Source: Actinomyces sp. HPA0247 (GTDB taxonomy: Bacteria; Actinomycetota; Actinomycetes; Actinomycetales; Actinomycetaceae). From it: a DNA stretch of 64,000 nucleotides. Positions 16,778 to 26,183 of this stretch are shown here, in pieces; positions within the stretch are counted from its first letter, which is position 1, and every line of letters begins with the position of its first letter. The stretch lies in contig KE150450.1 of the NCBI GenBank assembly GCA_000411415.1, forward strand, positions 565,787 to 629,786. The letters are read 5' to 3'. Made by a program: the position numbers and the translations under genes. The notes under the pieces are model-generated. The model did not search any database. It saw only the letters and a list, made by a program, of their open reading frames with translations, and was not told where the DNA came from.

Positions 16778-17638
16778 TTAGTCGCGCGAGGCTAGCCACA
16801 CCGCGACCGACACCAGGACTAGGCCGATCAGCTCGAAGACGCCGGGGATCTGGCGCAGCATGACGGCTCCAACCAGCGCCGACGTGGCCGGCAGGATCGC
16901 GGCGAACAGCGCGAAGGTCGACGCCGCCAGGCGCCGCATCGCGAGCGCCTCGAAGGTGTAGGGAATCGCGGTGGACAGCAGGCCCACGCCGATGACGATG
17001 GCGATCAGCTTCCACGAGGCCGTGGCCGCCATCGCACCCGGACCGAGGAAAGGCGCGAAAAACAGGGTGCCCCACGCGCAGCCGAGCGCCAGGTTCGTCA
17101 CCCCATCGCGCGTGGTCGAGGCCTTCTGCCCAACGACGATGTAGGCCGACCAGGCAAGGGCCGCGAGGAGGATCCAGGCGACGCCGACGCGCACGCTCGG
17201 CACGCTCAGGTCGAGGGCGAGCCCGCCGATGCACGCCACCCCCGCGAACGCGAGGACTGCGGCGATGCGCGGACGCCAGCCACGGCCTCGGAGAACGGCG
17301 ACGGCGACCGGGCCGATGAACTCGATGGACACGGCAGTCCCCAGGGGAATGCGCGCGATGGACTCGTAGAACGAGGAGTTCATTGTCAGGATGATGATGC
17401 CGAAGAGCGCGGAAATCGCCAGGTCAGAGCGCGTGAGGCCGCCGCGCCACGGGCGCTTCCACGCGAGGAGGACGACCGCGCCGGTCAGGACGCGCCACCA
17501 GGCGACGGAGGCGGGTTCGACGGACGCGAAGGCGATGACCGCGAGCGCCGCGCCCACGTACTGGATGAGGCCGGAGCCGACGATGTAGAGCTGGGGTGGG
17601 ATGCGGTCGGTGACGGGGCGCTGGGCGGGTGCGTTCAC
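16778..17638 (-). CDS. EamA/RhtA-type exporter of the DMT superfamily
   Basis: A 286-residue protein with ten predicted membrane helices in two EamA repeats. Segments such as NSSFYESIARIPLGTAVSIEFIGPV and STAIPYTFEALAMRRLAASTFALF are characteristic of the RhtA-like amino-acid (threonine/homoserine) exporters, though the substrate here is unknown. It lies 13 bases downstream of msrB on the same strand, so the two may be co-transcribed. Confidence 0.85.
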   Translation of the reverse strand: MNAPAQRPVTDRIPPQLYIVGSGLIQYVGAALAVIAFASVEPASVAWWRVLTGAVVLLAWKRPWRGGLTRSDLAISALFGIIILTMNSSFYESIARIPLGTAVSIEFIGPVAVAVLRGRGWRPRIAAVLAFAGVACIGGLALDLSVPSVRVGVAWILLAALAWSAYIVVGQKASTTRDGVTNLALGCAWGTLFFAPFLGPGAMAATASWKLIAIVIGVGLLSTAIPYTFEALAMRRLAASTFALFAAILPATSALVGAVMLRQIPGVFELIGLVLVSVAVWLASRD

Positions 17639-17651
17639 TGAGTGCGCGCGT

Positions 17652-18056
17652 TCACTTCGCGGGCGCGAAGGTGAGGGCCGCCGAGTTCATGCAGTAGCGC
17701 ATGCCGGTGGGCTGGTCGGGCGCGTCGGGGAAGACGTGGCCGAGGTGGGAGCCGCACGTCGCGCAGCGCACTTCGGTGCGGATCATGCCGTGGCTGGTGT
17801 CGACGCTCTCGACGGTCGCGCCGTCGTGGGCCTGGAAGAAGGAGGGCCACCCGCAGGAGGAGTCGAATTTCGCGTCGGAGTCGAAGAGAGCGGATCCGCA
17901 GGCCGCGCACGAGTAGGTGCCGACGCGCGCCTCGTCGAGGAGCTCGCCCGTGAAGGGGCGCTCGGTGCCGGCCTCGCGCAGCACGTGGTAGCGCATGGGG
18001 CTCAGGAGCTTCTTCCACTCGGCGTCGGTGCGGGCAGCGGGATCAGTAGCGTTCAT
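17652..18056 (-). CDS. msrB: Peptide methionine-(R)-S-oxide reductase MsrB
   Basis: A 134-residue cytoplasmic repair enzyme that reduces the R epimer of methionine sulfoxide. The two zinc-binding CxxC pairs (SCAACG and RCATCG), the fold motif SSCGWPSFF and the catalytic Cys in [11 protein letters not shown] are all present, and the length is normal for the single-domain form. The EamA exporter follows closely on the same strand. Confidence 0.94.
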   Translation of the reverse strand: MNATDPAARTDAEWKKLLSPMRYHVLREAGTERPFTGELLDEARVGTYSCAACGSALFDSDAKFDSSCGWPSFFQAHDGATVESVDTSHGMIRTEVRCATCGSHLGHVFPDAPDQPTGMRYCMNSAALTFAPAK

Positions 18057-18113
18057 GCTTCTATTGTCCCGCGCGGCCCGCGCCCTCGCACGCGTGCGGC
18101 CGCTTTCCTCACG

Positions 18114-18132
18114 CGCCTCGATCGACGAGGCG
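18114..18132. terminator. Short hairpin between two minus-strand genes
   Basis: CGCCTCG at 18114-18120 pairs with CGAGGCG at 18126-18132, just downstream of the second EamA gene. No T-run follows, so it may be only a weak terminator; it contains the GCCTCG core of the dispersed motif. Confidence 0.35.
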
Positions 18133-18137
18133 GGGGC

Positions 18138-19154
18138 TCAGTCCGCGATCACCGCTCCGGACCCACGTTTGCCGAAGAGGCGCCGCGGAACGATCGTCAC
18201 GCCCGACATGATCCAGAGCGCGCCGGTAATGAGCGCGAGACCGACGAGATCGAGGAGGCTCGGAACCTGTCCGAGCAGGACGACGCCGGCAACCATCGCG
18301 ACCGCGGGAAAGAAAACGTTGTATCGAGCTTCAGTTCGCGCATCTGCCGGTTGAGCGCCAACGCGGCGCAGCACGGTGGGACTGACAAATATCAAGCAGC
18401 TGACAGCGATGATGACCGCGAGAAAGCGTCCATTCATGGCGGGAATCCCATGAATGGCGGCGTCCCGCAGACCGAATCCCAGCGCAGCGATGATGAAGCC
18501 AACCCCGGAGACCGCTCCGCGGTCGTAGCCGAGATGCGACGCGACACCCTTCATCACCGTCATGATGAGCAGGAGAACACCAGCCCATAGGCTCGCCATC
18601 ATGCCTACCTGCATCGCCTTGCCATCGAGGGTGCTCGGGGACGCCTGGTATGCAAACGCGACGTGCCCCGCAAGGGCAAGAGCGAGGCTAAGGAAACGAC
18701 GTTTCCCCTGCCCGTGGATGACGCCGATCGACAGACCGACGGTCATCGAAATCGCCACGGCGGTACCAACCGATAGATGGCTGAGCGCCGTGAACATGCG
18801 ACTACCGTACAGAAAATACAAGACCCCGAAGAGGACGCCGATGCCGAGCCCACGCAGGCCAAAGTGCTGGCGCCAGGGCCTGTTGCGCACGATGAGGACG
18901 ATCGCCGCGGGGACCAGGATCATCCACGCGATGGTGTCGGGAGCCGCGACGCCCAGGATCGTTCCGGCCAGAGTGATGCCTATGGCAGGGAGAACAACAC
19001 CGGCGGCGAGGGCTGCATGGACGGCGCCGCCGACGCGCCCTCCAGGAGAATCCTGCGGCTCGGGCACAGCCTGCTGGCCAGGCATGACATGTGGATCGTG
19101 CGTGACCTGCGGGTCGTGCGTCTCGCCGGGGGCGGCGGGATCGGGAGCGGTCAT
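18138..19154 (-). CDS. EamA-like membrane transporter
   Basis: A 338-residue protein of the drug/metabolite transporter type. The first 45 residues are soluble, with repeated DPHV/DPQ words and many Pro, and are unlike typical EamA proteins. About ten hydrophobic helices follow, including SRMFTALSHLSVGTAVAISMTV and VVLLGQVPSLLDLVGLALITGALWI near the end, which is the second EamA repeat. Substrate unknown. A weak hairpin follows it. Confidence 0.75.
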   Translation of the reverse strand: MTAPDPAAPGETHDPQVTHDPHVMPGQQAVPEPQDSPGGRVGGAVHAALAAGVVLPAIGITLAGTILGVAAPDTIAWMILVPAAIVLIVRNRPWRQHFGLRGLGIGVLFGVLYFLYGSRMFTALSHLSVGTAVAISMTVGLSIGVIHGQGKRRFLSLALALAGHVAFAYQASPSTLDGKAMQVGMMASLWAGVLLLIMTVMKGVASHLGYDRGAVSGVGFIIAALGFGLRDAAIHGIPAMNGRFLAVIIAVSCLIFVSPTVLRRVGAQPADARTEARYNVFFPAVAMVAGVVLLGQVPSLLDLVGLALITGALWIMSGVTIVPRRLFGKRGSGAVIAD

Positions 19155-19268
19155 GCCTCTATTGTCGCGGACCGCCCGCGCCCGTGCACATATGTGCGTG
19201 GGCGCGGGCGGTCCGTTTTCCTCGCGCTGGCCTCAGTCACGAGGCCGTGGCCCGTTCACCTGTCCCCA

Positions 19269-22200
19269 TCACTCATCGGTGGCGGGCCCAGCGCCTGAGG
19301 CCTTCTTCGCGGCCGCCTTCTTGGGAGCTGCTTTCTTGGCGGCACCCTTCTTGGCGGCAGTCTTCTTCGCAGGAGCCTTCTTGGCGGGAGCCTTCGCGGC
19401 CTTGGCGGGGGTCGCGTCGCCTCCCTCACCGGCCGCGTCGTCGTCGCTGCTCACGGTTTTCTTGGCCGTCGTGGAGGACTTTTTTGCGCCCTTTTTCGCG
19501 GTCGCCGCCTTCTTCGTGGCAGCCTTTTTCGCGGGAGCCTTCTTCGCACCAGCCTTGGTGGAGGCCGTCTTCTTGGCGGTCTCCTTCTTCGCCGGGGCTT
19601 CCTCTTCCGCTGCGGCGTCCTCGGTCTGCGAAGCGGGCTCGACCTCGGAAGCCGGCTCGGCGATGGCCGCCACCGGCATCACGAGGGTCTCGTCCACGGG
19701 CTCGTCGACGGCGGGCAGAACCTGCGTGGCGTCGGAGTCGAGGGCTCCGGCCTCGGCGGCCTCCACGGGGTCCATGACGGTGGTTGCCTCGACATCGGAA
19801 GACTCAGGGGCGTCGGAAGTCTCAGCATCGTCCGCCTCAGTGTCATCCGTCGACGCGTCGACGTCATCGGCCGCCTCGTCGGCGTCCGACTCCTCGGCGC
19901 TTTCCGCATCATCCGACTCCTCCGCGCTCTCCTCACCCTCCGCCTGGGCGGCGGGATCGTCGGGGGCGGCGGATTCATCCGCGGCCTCACCCACGGCCTC
20001 GTCCTCCGACACTTCGGCGTCGGGGGTCGCGGACTCGTCGTCCGTCGCGGCGGACTCGCCCTCATCGGACTCCTGCTCGAGGCGTTCGACGACCGGGATC
20101 TGGCCGGTGACGGCGCGCAGGACGTCGGCCTCGGCGCCGGTGGGGGCGACGGCGGGGAAGAAGTCCATGATGGACACGCGCGCGGGCTTCACCGTGGGCG
20201 TGGGGCGGGTTTCCGCGTCGAGGCGCGCCTCTTCGGCGACCGCGTACCAGCCGGGGTGGACGGTCGGCTCGTCGGGGGTTTCCTCGTCGGCGAGCGACGC
20301 CGCCATCTCAGCGGGGGTCGGCTCGGGCGGCGGCACGAGCGCGGGCGCGACCGCCTGGACCGTGTCGGTCATGACGGGTCGGCCGGTGCGCACGGGCGGG
20401 GGCACCTGCACGGGATGTTTCACGGATGTTTCACGCGCGGGGATCGGCGTGGTTTCCTGCTCGTCCGGCGACGTTTCACCGTCCGACGAGGCCTGGGCCT
20501 CCTCCTCGCCGCCCGTTTCCTCGGGGGTGTCGGGGGCGGGCGCGTCCTCACGCGCGGCGTCCTCGGCGGGGGCGCTGTCCTCCTGGGCGTCTGCGGCGCG
20601 CGAGTCGCCGGAGTCGTCGGATGCGCCAGCGTCGGCCTTTCCAGCGTCGGCGACGCCATCTGCCGCGCCCGCGCCATCGGCACCTGCGTTCTGCTCGGAG
20701 ACATCGTCGGCCGCAGATTCCTCGGAGGGTACCTCGTCAGCCGCAGGCGCCTCGGGTGTGACATCGGATTCAGCAGGCGCATCGGATCCGCCAGAGGCCT
20801 CGCCAGCCTCGGAATCGGCGGGCGCGGGGACACCGGCCTTCTCAGCGGCGGCATTAGCCTCGGTGATTTGTCCGGGCGTCGCACTGTTCGCAGCGGACGC
20901 GACGGATGCGACAGACGCGGCGGACGCGGCGGACCCTGGGGACGCGACAGCCCCCTGAGCCTCGCCGGAACCGGTAGCGTCACCGGTAGCGTCCGCGGTG
21001 TCCTGCCCCGGCTGAGCCTCTCCATTCTCGGGAACGACCGGCTCGACGCCAACGGCCGCCAAGGCGAGGGTCGCCTCGGGATCCAGGGTGTCTGAGCTGC
21101 GGTTCTTGTAGCCTTCGCGGCGTTCCTGGGCGCGACGAGCCTCGGCCTCGCGCTCGGCGTAGGCCTCTTCGCCGGGTCCCTCGAGGGCAGCGGCGCGCTC
21201 ATCGGCGTCGGCGGATCCGGAGAAGAAGCGCTCTCCTCGTCCGATGGAGGTCGCGGTGAGGGTCTGTGTGAGCTGCGGGTTCGCATTACCGGCGGCCTCG
21301 ATGATCTTGCGCAGCGCGGCCTTCGAGATCACCTGGGTTTCGTCGCGCGAAGCGGTGGGTCCGCCCTCGGCGAGTTCGCGCTGGCGGTCCGCCATCGCGC
21401 GGCGACGGGCGCGCTTGGCCTTACGGCGGGCGGCAACCATGCGCGCGGCGTGGGCGGGATCCTTGGGCGAAACGCCCGCAGGCATGGCGCCAGCGGCGGA
21501 CGCGGCACCTCCCGTCGCGCTACCTGCGGCCGTGCGCTCCCCTGCGACGGGGTGGGCGCTCGACACGCCCGTGGCGGCCACGGCCTCGTTCGTGCCGGAG
21601 ATCCCCGCAAGCTCGGCGGCCAGGCGCGCGATGCGTTCGCGGCTCATGTCCTTTTCGACGGTCACGGTCTCGCGGGGCTCGATGCGCTGGGCGGGGCGCG
21701 CCCACGGCTCTTCCGTGACGATCCAGGAGATGAGCTGCTCGCGCAGGTACGCGCGCAGGTCGGACAGGTGCCCGGAGTTCTTCGCGGAGACCAGGACGCG
21801 CACGGTCACCGTGTACTCGTCCGAGTCGGTGATCTGCACGCCCCACGTGCGCCCGTCCCACAGGTCCGTGGAGGTCAGGAGCTGCTCAACCTTGGTGCGG
21901 ATGAGGGTCATGGGCGCGGACCAGTCGAGCTTGAGCTCAACAGTGCCGAGCTGGGCTGCGGCGCGACGCGTCCAGTTCTCGAAGGGCGTCTGCGTGAAGT
22001 AGCGGCACGGAATGATGAGGCGGCGCTCATCCCAGATGCGCACGACCACGTAGGAAAGCGTGATCTCCTCGACGGAACCCGTCTCATGCTTGTCACCGGC
22101 GACGACGACGTCACCCACGCGGATCGCGTCGGTGAAGGCCAGCTGCAGGCCGGCGAACACGTTACCGAGGGTCTGCTGGGCGGCGAGACCGGCGATGACC

Positions 22201-22811
22201 GAGAGGACACCGGCAGAGGCCAAGACGGTTGTCATGGCCTGGCGGGCGACCTCGAACGTGCCGATGATGGCGACCACGCCGACGACGACGACGATCCCTT
22301 GGGTGAAGCGGCGCAGCACTTGCGCCTGCGTCTCGAAACGGCGCGAACGCCCCTGGTCAGAATCCTGGCGGGCTTTGGCGGCGTCCTCGAACACCCAGGC
22401 GGCGGCGTAGGCCATCCACGTCAGGCACGCGAGGGCAACGATGAGGAGCACGTGCATGAGGAACGTCGTGATCGACGTGCCGTTCCAGTCGGATAGATTC
22501 GGGTTGACCAGCGCGATGCCGAGCCCCGCCCATGCTCCCCACGCCGCGAAGGTGAAGTGGCCCGGGCGGCGCACGCGCGCCAGGATCGACGAGGCCGTGG
22601 CAGCCTTCGCGAAAGCCTTTCGCAGGAGCACGGACATGACGACCGAGATGACGACACCCACGAAGGCGCCGACGATTGGGCCGAGAATCAGGAGGGTGAA
22701 GTCGATGGTCGTGGCGACGGCGGCCTCCGCCCCGGATTGAGGGTCGGCGATCGCCCGCGTGAGGGCGTCCGAGGCCTGGGCGAGGGCACCGAGTGCTGGT
22801 GTCATAGTCAT
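19269..22811 (-). CDS. MscS-family mechanosensitive channel with very long disordered, Lys/Ala-rich tail
   Basis: A 1180-residue protein, about three to four times the size of a standard MscS. Residues 1-400 contain about four membrane helices, the pore region VIAGLAAQQTLGNVFAGLQL and the beta domain (FTDAIRVGDVVVAGD, then VEEITLSYVVVRIWDERRLIIP), so it should be a small-conductance tension-gated channel. From about 400 to 1050 it is low-complexity Ala/Glu/Asp/Pro sequence. The last 120 residues are repeated AKK/APAKK words resembling histone H1 or the tails of actinobacterial HU. The start at 22811 has no strong RBS, and an ATG two codons later is also possible. No frameshift is visible, so the tail appears genuine. 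Confidence 0.82.
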   Translation of the reverse strand: MTMTPALGALAQASDALTRAIADPQSGAEAAVATTIDFTLLILGPIVGAFVGVVISVVMSVLLRKAFAKAATASSILARVRRPGHFTFAAWGAWAGLGIALVNPNLSDWNGTSITTFLMHVLLIVALACLTWMAYAAAWVFEDAAKARQDSDQGRSRRFETQAQVLRRFTQGIVVVVGVVAIIGTFEVARQAMTTVLASAGVLSVIAGLAAQQTLGNVFAGLQLAFTDAIRVGDVVVAGDKHETGSVEEITLSYVVVRIWDERRLIIPCRYFTQTPFENWTRRAAAQLGTVELKLDWSAPMTLIRTKVEQLLTSTDLWDGRTWGVQITDSDEYTVTVRVLVSAKNSGHLSDLRAYLREQLISWIVTEEPWARPAQRIEPRETVTVEKDMSRERIARLAAELAGISGTNEAVAATGVSSAHPVAGERTAAGSATGGAASAAGAMPAGVSPKDPAHAARMVAARRKAKRARRRAMADRQRELAEGGPTASRDETQVISKAALRKIIEAAGNANPQLTQTLTATSIGRGERFFSGSADADERAAALEGPGEEAYAEREAEARRAQERREGYKNRSSDTLDPEATLALAAVGVEPVVPENGEAQPGQDTADATGDATGSGEAQGAVASPGSAASAASVASVASAANSATPGQITEANAAAEKAGVPAPADSEAGEASGGSDAPAESDVTPEAPAADEVPSEESAADDVSEQNAGADGAGAADGVADAGKADAGASDDSGDSRAADAQEDSAPAEDAAREDAPAPDTPEETGGEEEAQASSDGETSPDEQETTPIPARETSVKHPVQVPPPVRTGRPVMTDTVQAVAPALVPPPEPTPAEMAASLADEETPDEPTVHPGWYAVAEEARLDAETRPTPTVKPARVSIMDFFPAVAPTGAEADVLRAVTGQIPVVERLEQESDEGESAATDDESATPDAEVSEDEAVGEAADESAAPDDPAAQAEGEESAEESDDAESAEESDADEAADDVDASTDDTEADDAETSDAPESSDVEATTVMDPVEAAEAGALDSDATQVLPAVDEPVDETLVMPVAAIAEPASEVEPASQTEDAAAEEEAPAKKETAKKTASTKAGAKKAPAKKAATKKAATAKKGAKKSSTTAKKTVSSDDDAAGEGGDATPAKAAKAPAKKAPAKKTAAKKGAAKKAAPKKAAAKKASGAGPATDE

Positions 22812-22906
22812 GCATCAAGGGTAGGTCGCCTAGCTGATGAAATCCTGTGAATTCCGCACAATTGCAACGTTTTCCAGTAATGTGTCAGCTGTCACTTGAT
22901 TTCGTT

Positions 22907-22936
22907 TTGACGTGCCGCGCGCGTTCTGCCTAAACT
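22907..22936 (+). promoter_or_regulatory. Promoter of the tRNA-Glu/Asp/Phe cluster
   Basis: TTGACG at 22907 and TAAACT at 22931 are separated by 18 bases and lie 38 bases before tRNA-Glu. This is a strong match to a vegetative promoter. Confidence 0.7.
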
Positions 22937-22974
22937 ATCTCCCGTCTTCGGACGCCAGTTCGACGGCCAAGCAG

Positions 22975-23050
<76 letters not shown>

Positions 23051-23099
23051 CCGGTCGCTATCGTGACTGGAACAATTCAATAGGTCTTATCTGTTGTAA

Positions 23100-23173
23100 G
23101 GCCCCGTAGCGCAGTTGGTTAGCGCGCCGCCCTGTCACGGCGGAGGTCGCGGGTTCAAGTCCCGTCGGGGTCG
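23100..23173 (+). tRNA. tRNA-Asp (anticodon GTC)
   Basis: Acceptor GGCCCCG pairs with CGGGGTC. The anticodon arm CCGCC-CTGTCAC-GGCGG gives GTC and the discriminator is G. CCA is not encoded. Second of three tRNAs from one promoter. Confidence 0.96.
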
Positions 23174-23200
23174 CCGACCAGACCTTTTGGTTCAGGTCTT

Positions 23201-23276
23201 GGCTCTGTAGCTCAGTTGGTAGAGCGTTCGACTGAAAATCGAAAGGTCACCGGATCGACGCCGGTCGGAGCCACCA
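23201..23276 (+). tRNA. tRNA-Phe (anticodon GAA)
   Basis: Acceptor GGCTCTG pairs with CGGAGCC. The anticodon arm TTCGA-CTGAAAA-TCGAA gives GAA, and CCA is encoded at 23274-23276. The T-loop reads ATCGACG instead of the usual TTCGANN, an oddity worth noting. Confidence 0.93.
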
Positions 23277-23282
23277 GCAAGT

Positions 23283-23314
23283 CCCCGAAGCATGCGCTTC
23301 GGGGCTTTTGTTTT
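23283..23314 (+). terminator. Terminator of the tRNA cluster
   Basis: CCCCGAAGC pairs with GCTTCGGGG around an ATGC loop (23283-23304), followed by CTTTTGTTTT. Confidence 0.9.
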
Positions 23315-23444
23315 GCCCAGGTCGAGCCCGACATCTCGCAGGTTAACCCGATGATGTGCATGCAGGCAGCGCCGCCCAGACGCATATCTAGGGGTTAACG
23401 CGCACATCTAGGGACACGCGCGCGACCAACACGCCCCGCCAGAC

Positions 23445-23559
23445 AAATTTCGCACGTAATTTCCAACGGTCATTTTTTGAGTATACCCAAAACCGTTGCA
23501 ATTCCAATGATCTTTATTCAGAGTTTGAAGCACCCTCAAGGAAATTACGTGCGAAATTT
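23445..23559. repeat. Perfect 20-bp inverted repeat around an AT-rich core
   Basis: The arm at 23445-23464 (AAATTTCGCACG then TAATTTCC) is the exact reverse complement of 23540-23559, with a 75-base AT-rich interior. Inside, AACGGT and ACCGTT make a smaller dyad. No gene covers it. The stretch between the tRNA terminator and this repeat holds only two near-copies of CATCTAGGG (about 23383 and 23405). Confidence 0.8.
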
Positions 23560-23611
23560 CTGGAGACCCGAGACCCCGCAGCCCTAGGGCGCGACCCCAC
23601 AGCCACCAAAC

Positions 23612-23687
23612 GGGGGAATTGCACTACACGGGGGTCCGACACGCCGGCGACACGCCGCCAGAAGGCTTCGTGTAGTGCAAAACCCCC
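23612..23687. repeat. Second inverted repeat (19-bp arms) carrying GCACTACACG/CGTGTAGTGC
   Basis: The arm at 23612-23630 (GGGGG, then AATTGCACTACACG) is the reverse complement of 23669-23687 except for two bases, with a 38-base GC-rich interior. It follows the first inverted repeat by 52 bases. The TGCACTACACGGG word recurs at 41971 in front of a CRISPR-like repeat upstream of cas3. The remaining bases up to the surface-protein gene show nothing else. Confidence 0.75.
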
Positions 23688-24063
23688 AACCATCGCCGCG
23701 CGATCATTTTCAGATCACACAACATGAGAGCGCGAACCCCAGGGCGGAGCACCTCGTATGAGCTTCACCACTAACACAACTGGGCGACAAGATAGCGTAA
23801 CGCCAACCAATTAATTACCGAATAACCGGAATGTCCGGCAGCGAGTTGCATGACCGGCCGGTCTAAAACCCATCGAAATGGCAGACGACTAACACAATGT
23901 CGCCACGACATGGACAAACAGGCGCAATTAAACGCACGGACTATTGCGAACAGGCGTAGCCTTCCAAGAAGCAGCATTACTTGCAAACCAAAGCGGATGG
24001 GAGGCCACCCCGAGACCGCAGACACGGCCTCGTCCCCCCCATCCATAACGAATGGAGACTCAC

Positions 24064-25482
24064 GTGCACCCACGCAGCATCGGGCGCTTCTTTCCTCTCA
24101 TTGTCGGAATGATCGTCGCCGGCCTCCTGGCCGCGTTCATCGCGATCGCCCCCTCCTACGCCGCCTCCGTCGGCGTCGTCAGCAACATTTCGCTGGCGCG
24201 CGAGGACAAGGAAACCACCGCGCCCACCGTCGGCATCCACGTCATGACCATGTCCTTCGACATCGACACGACCGGCAAGGACGTCGCGCCCGGCGACACG
24301 TTCACCATTCAGATTCCCCCCGAGCTCAAAATTATCTCGGACTCGGGCAGCTCGACGCTGAACTTCAGTATGCTCAACGACGACAAGGTCCCCGTCGTCG
24401 ACTGCTCCGTTCCCGCGGGTGAGGGCGTGTCCATGACCTGCACCTTCGGCGAGTACGCAAGGGACCATCACAGCATCATCGGCCACGGCACCGTGCGCAC
24501 GAAGGCGGTGCACGCCACGACCTCGTCGACCATCTCCTTCCCGGTGAACGGCACCGCGGTGATCGTGGACCTGCCCGGCGGATCGATCGCAGCCTCGTCC
24601 GAACGCATCCTGCGCCACACCCAGAAGTGGGGCATCCCCAAGGAGGGCGACTCCAAGACCATCATCTGGGAGATCGATATCAAGGGCTCCGAGCTGCCCG
24701 AGGGCGCGAGCGAGGTCGAGATCGTCGACGCCTTCGACATGAGCTCCGGCGGTTATTCGCTGGTGCCCGGGTCGGAGAAGCTGTTCTACTACAACGACAA
24801 CGCCGAGTACACGGCCGATCAGGCGCCCGCCCTCAAGGCCGGTACGAGGATCGGCGACGGCACCTTCACGATGGAGGCCAACGCCGACGGCACCGGGTTC
24901 ACCGCCTCGTTCCCGCGCCTGACGAACAACGGCACCTACGTCCTGCAGTACGAGGCCACGATCAACAACATGGCGACCGTGCGGAATGGCGCGACTTTCC
25001 ACAACAACGCGACCATCAACGCGAAGCTGTACACGGGAGGCGTGGACATTCACTCGGACGGCTCGGGGAACGCGAACGGCGACGCGAATCCGACGCCGAC
25101 GCCGTCGATGACACCGACACCTACTCCTTCGGTGACGCCGGAGCCGACGCCTTCCACGACTCCCGCCCCGTCTCTGAGCCCGACCCCGTCCGAGACTCCG
25201 TCTCCGACTGCGACGCCATCTTCCACGCCTACGCCGTCGGTGACGCCTACGCCTTCGACCACCCCCACTCCTTCGGCCACGCCGACACCGTCGACCCCCT
25301 CGACGCCGAGCTCGTCCACACCCCCGGCTACGCCTCCCGCTCCTTCGACTCCCACTCCTTCGACTCCCGCGCCGAAGCAGCTGGCTCGCACGGGTGCCGA
25401 CATGGTGGGCATCCTCGCTGGCGCCGGCATGCTGGGCCTGTTGGGTGCGCTGGCGGTGGCCGCTCGCCGACGCCAGGCCTGA
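24064..25482 (+). CDS. Sortase-anchored surface protein with Thr/Pro stalk (LARTG motif)
   Basis: A 472-residue secreted protein. The signal peptide (hydrophobic run ending SYAAS) is followed by two beta-rich domains at about residues 35-330 of the type found in Gram-positive fibrinogen/collagen-binding adhesins; [12 protein letters not shown] is a typical strand motif. A stalk of about 100 residues of repeated TPTPS/PSTTP words follows, then LARTG, a hydrophobic helix and a RRRQA tail, which is a complete sortase signal with A in place of the usual P. The GTG at 24064, seven bases after GGAG, is preferred to the ATG at 24052, which overlaps that site. A host-adhesion role is inferred. Confidence 0.83.
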   Translation: MHPRSIGRFFPLIVGMIVAGLLAAFIAIAPSYAASVGVVSNISLAREDKETTAPTVGIHVMTMSFDIDTTGKDVAPGDTFTIQIPPELKIISDSGSSTLNFSMLNDDKVPVVDCSVPAGEGVSMTCTFGEYARDHHSIIGHGTVRTKAVHATTSSTISFPVNGTAVIVDLPGGSIAASSERILRHTQKWGIPKEGDSKTIIWEIDIKGSELPEGASEVEIVDAFDMSSGGYSLVPGSEKLFYYNDNAEYTADQAPALKAGTRIGDGTFTMEANADGTGFTASFPRLTNNGTYVLQYEATINNMATVRNGATFHNNATINAKLYTGGVDIHSDGSGNANGDANPTPTPSMTPTPTPSVTPEPTPSTTPAPSLSPTPSETPSPTATPSSTPTPSVTPTPSTTPTPSATPTPSTPSTPSSSTPPATPPAPSTPTPSTPAPKQLARTGADMVGILAGAGMLGLLGALAVAARRRQA

Positions 25483-25524
25483 CCACCCACCCTCCGCGTG
25501 AGGGCACGCATCGGACACGCCACG

Positions 25525-25557
25525 CCCCGGCCTCGTACATATCGACGAGGTCGGGGC
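25525..25557 (+). terminator. Hairpin after the surface-protein gene, built from the dispersed motif
   Basis: GCCCCGGCCTCGT pairs with ACGAGGTCGGGGC (one mismatch). No T-run follows, so it is perhaps a weak terminator or a processing site. The region from here to 25832 shows no convincing gene. Confidence 0.4.
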
Positions 25558-25832
25558 GAAGTCATGTGCGAACGCGCCCACGCGGGGCTCGTCATTGCCG
25601 GGAAAGTGTGAGAGAAACCGGCGGCGAGCGGTCGCGTGGGCGCGTCCGTTTACACAGAACGTTTCAACAGGAGAAAGCACCCGGAAGAAACAGTGACTAG
25701 CGTAACAGGCCTCGGGTTCTCGCGGGTGCGTTTGGATGATCAGTTTTCGACGAACTTTTGCGCGGCCCTCTCGGTCCATCCGGGCACGCCACGACCGCCC
25801 TCATACCCCTCGCTCGGGACGACCGAAACGCA

Positions 25833-26000
25833 TCAGGGCTCGACCGAGTCCCAGTCGTCGTCGTGGATGTAGGTGCCGTCGAGGCGTTCGACCATCTCGG
25901 AGACGCGGATGCAGGCTTCGACGGCCTCGAGGATGCCGAGAGCAATGAGCGCGCGGCCACCTTCGTCGTTCAAGCGGTCTGTATCGACGACGAGGGTGGC
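25833..26000 (-). pseudogene. C-terminal remnant of an unknown gene
   Basis: Fifty-six open codons ending in a stop at 25833 read like a real protein tail: LNDEGGRALIALGILEAVEA, then RVSEMVERLDG and YIHDDDWDSVEP. An in-frame stop lies directly upstream and no start codon or RBS precedes it, so the rest of the gene has been lost. It sits at the border between normal chromosome and the CRISPR/IS island. Family unknown. Confidence 0.35.
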
Positions 26001-26147
26001 TCACCTGCCCGGGGATCACTCCCAGGTGGACTGGCTGCCACCCTCGTACGCGCCTTATCACTGTTTCGAGAACACCTCATCCCTGCTCACAGGAAAAAAC
26101 TTCGATCAAACCAGTGTCAGCAGGAGAGCGTTGTTTACATGTCTTTC

Positions 26148-26177
26148 TTGACCGAAACTTGGCTTTAAGGCTAATAT
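26148..26177 (+). promoter_or_regulatory. Promoter of the putative small RNA next to the CRISPR array
   Basis: TTGACC at 26148 and TAATAT at 26172 are separated by 18 bases, predicting a start near 26184. This is one of the best promoter matches in the window, and no open reading frame follows it. Confidence 0.7.
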
Positions 26178-26183
26178 CGGCCT

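Noticed and set aside
25697-26168. Several 60-136 codon frames between the surface protein and the small RNA
   Set aside because: Mutually overlapping, without RBS or family resemblance. Only the minus-strand tail at 25833-26000 reads like a genuine protein end.
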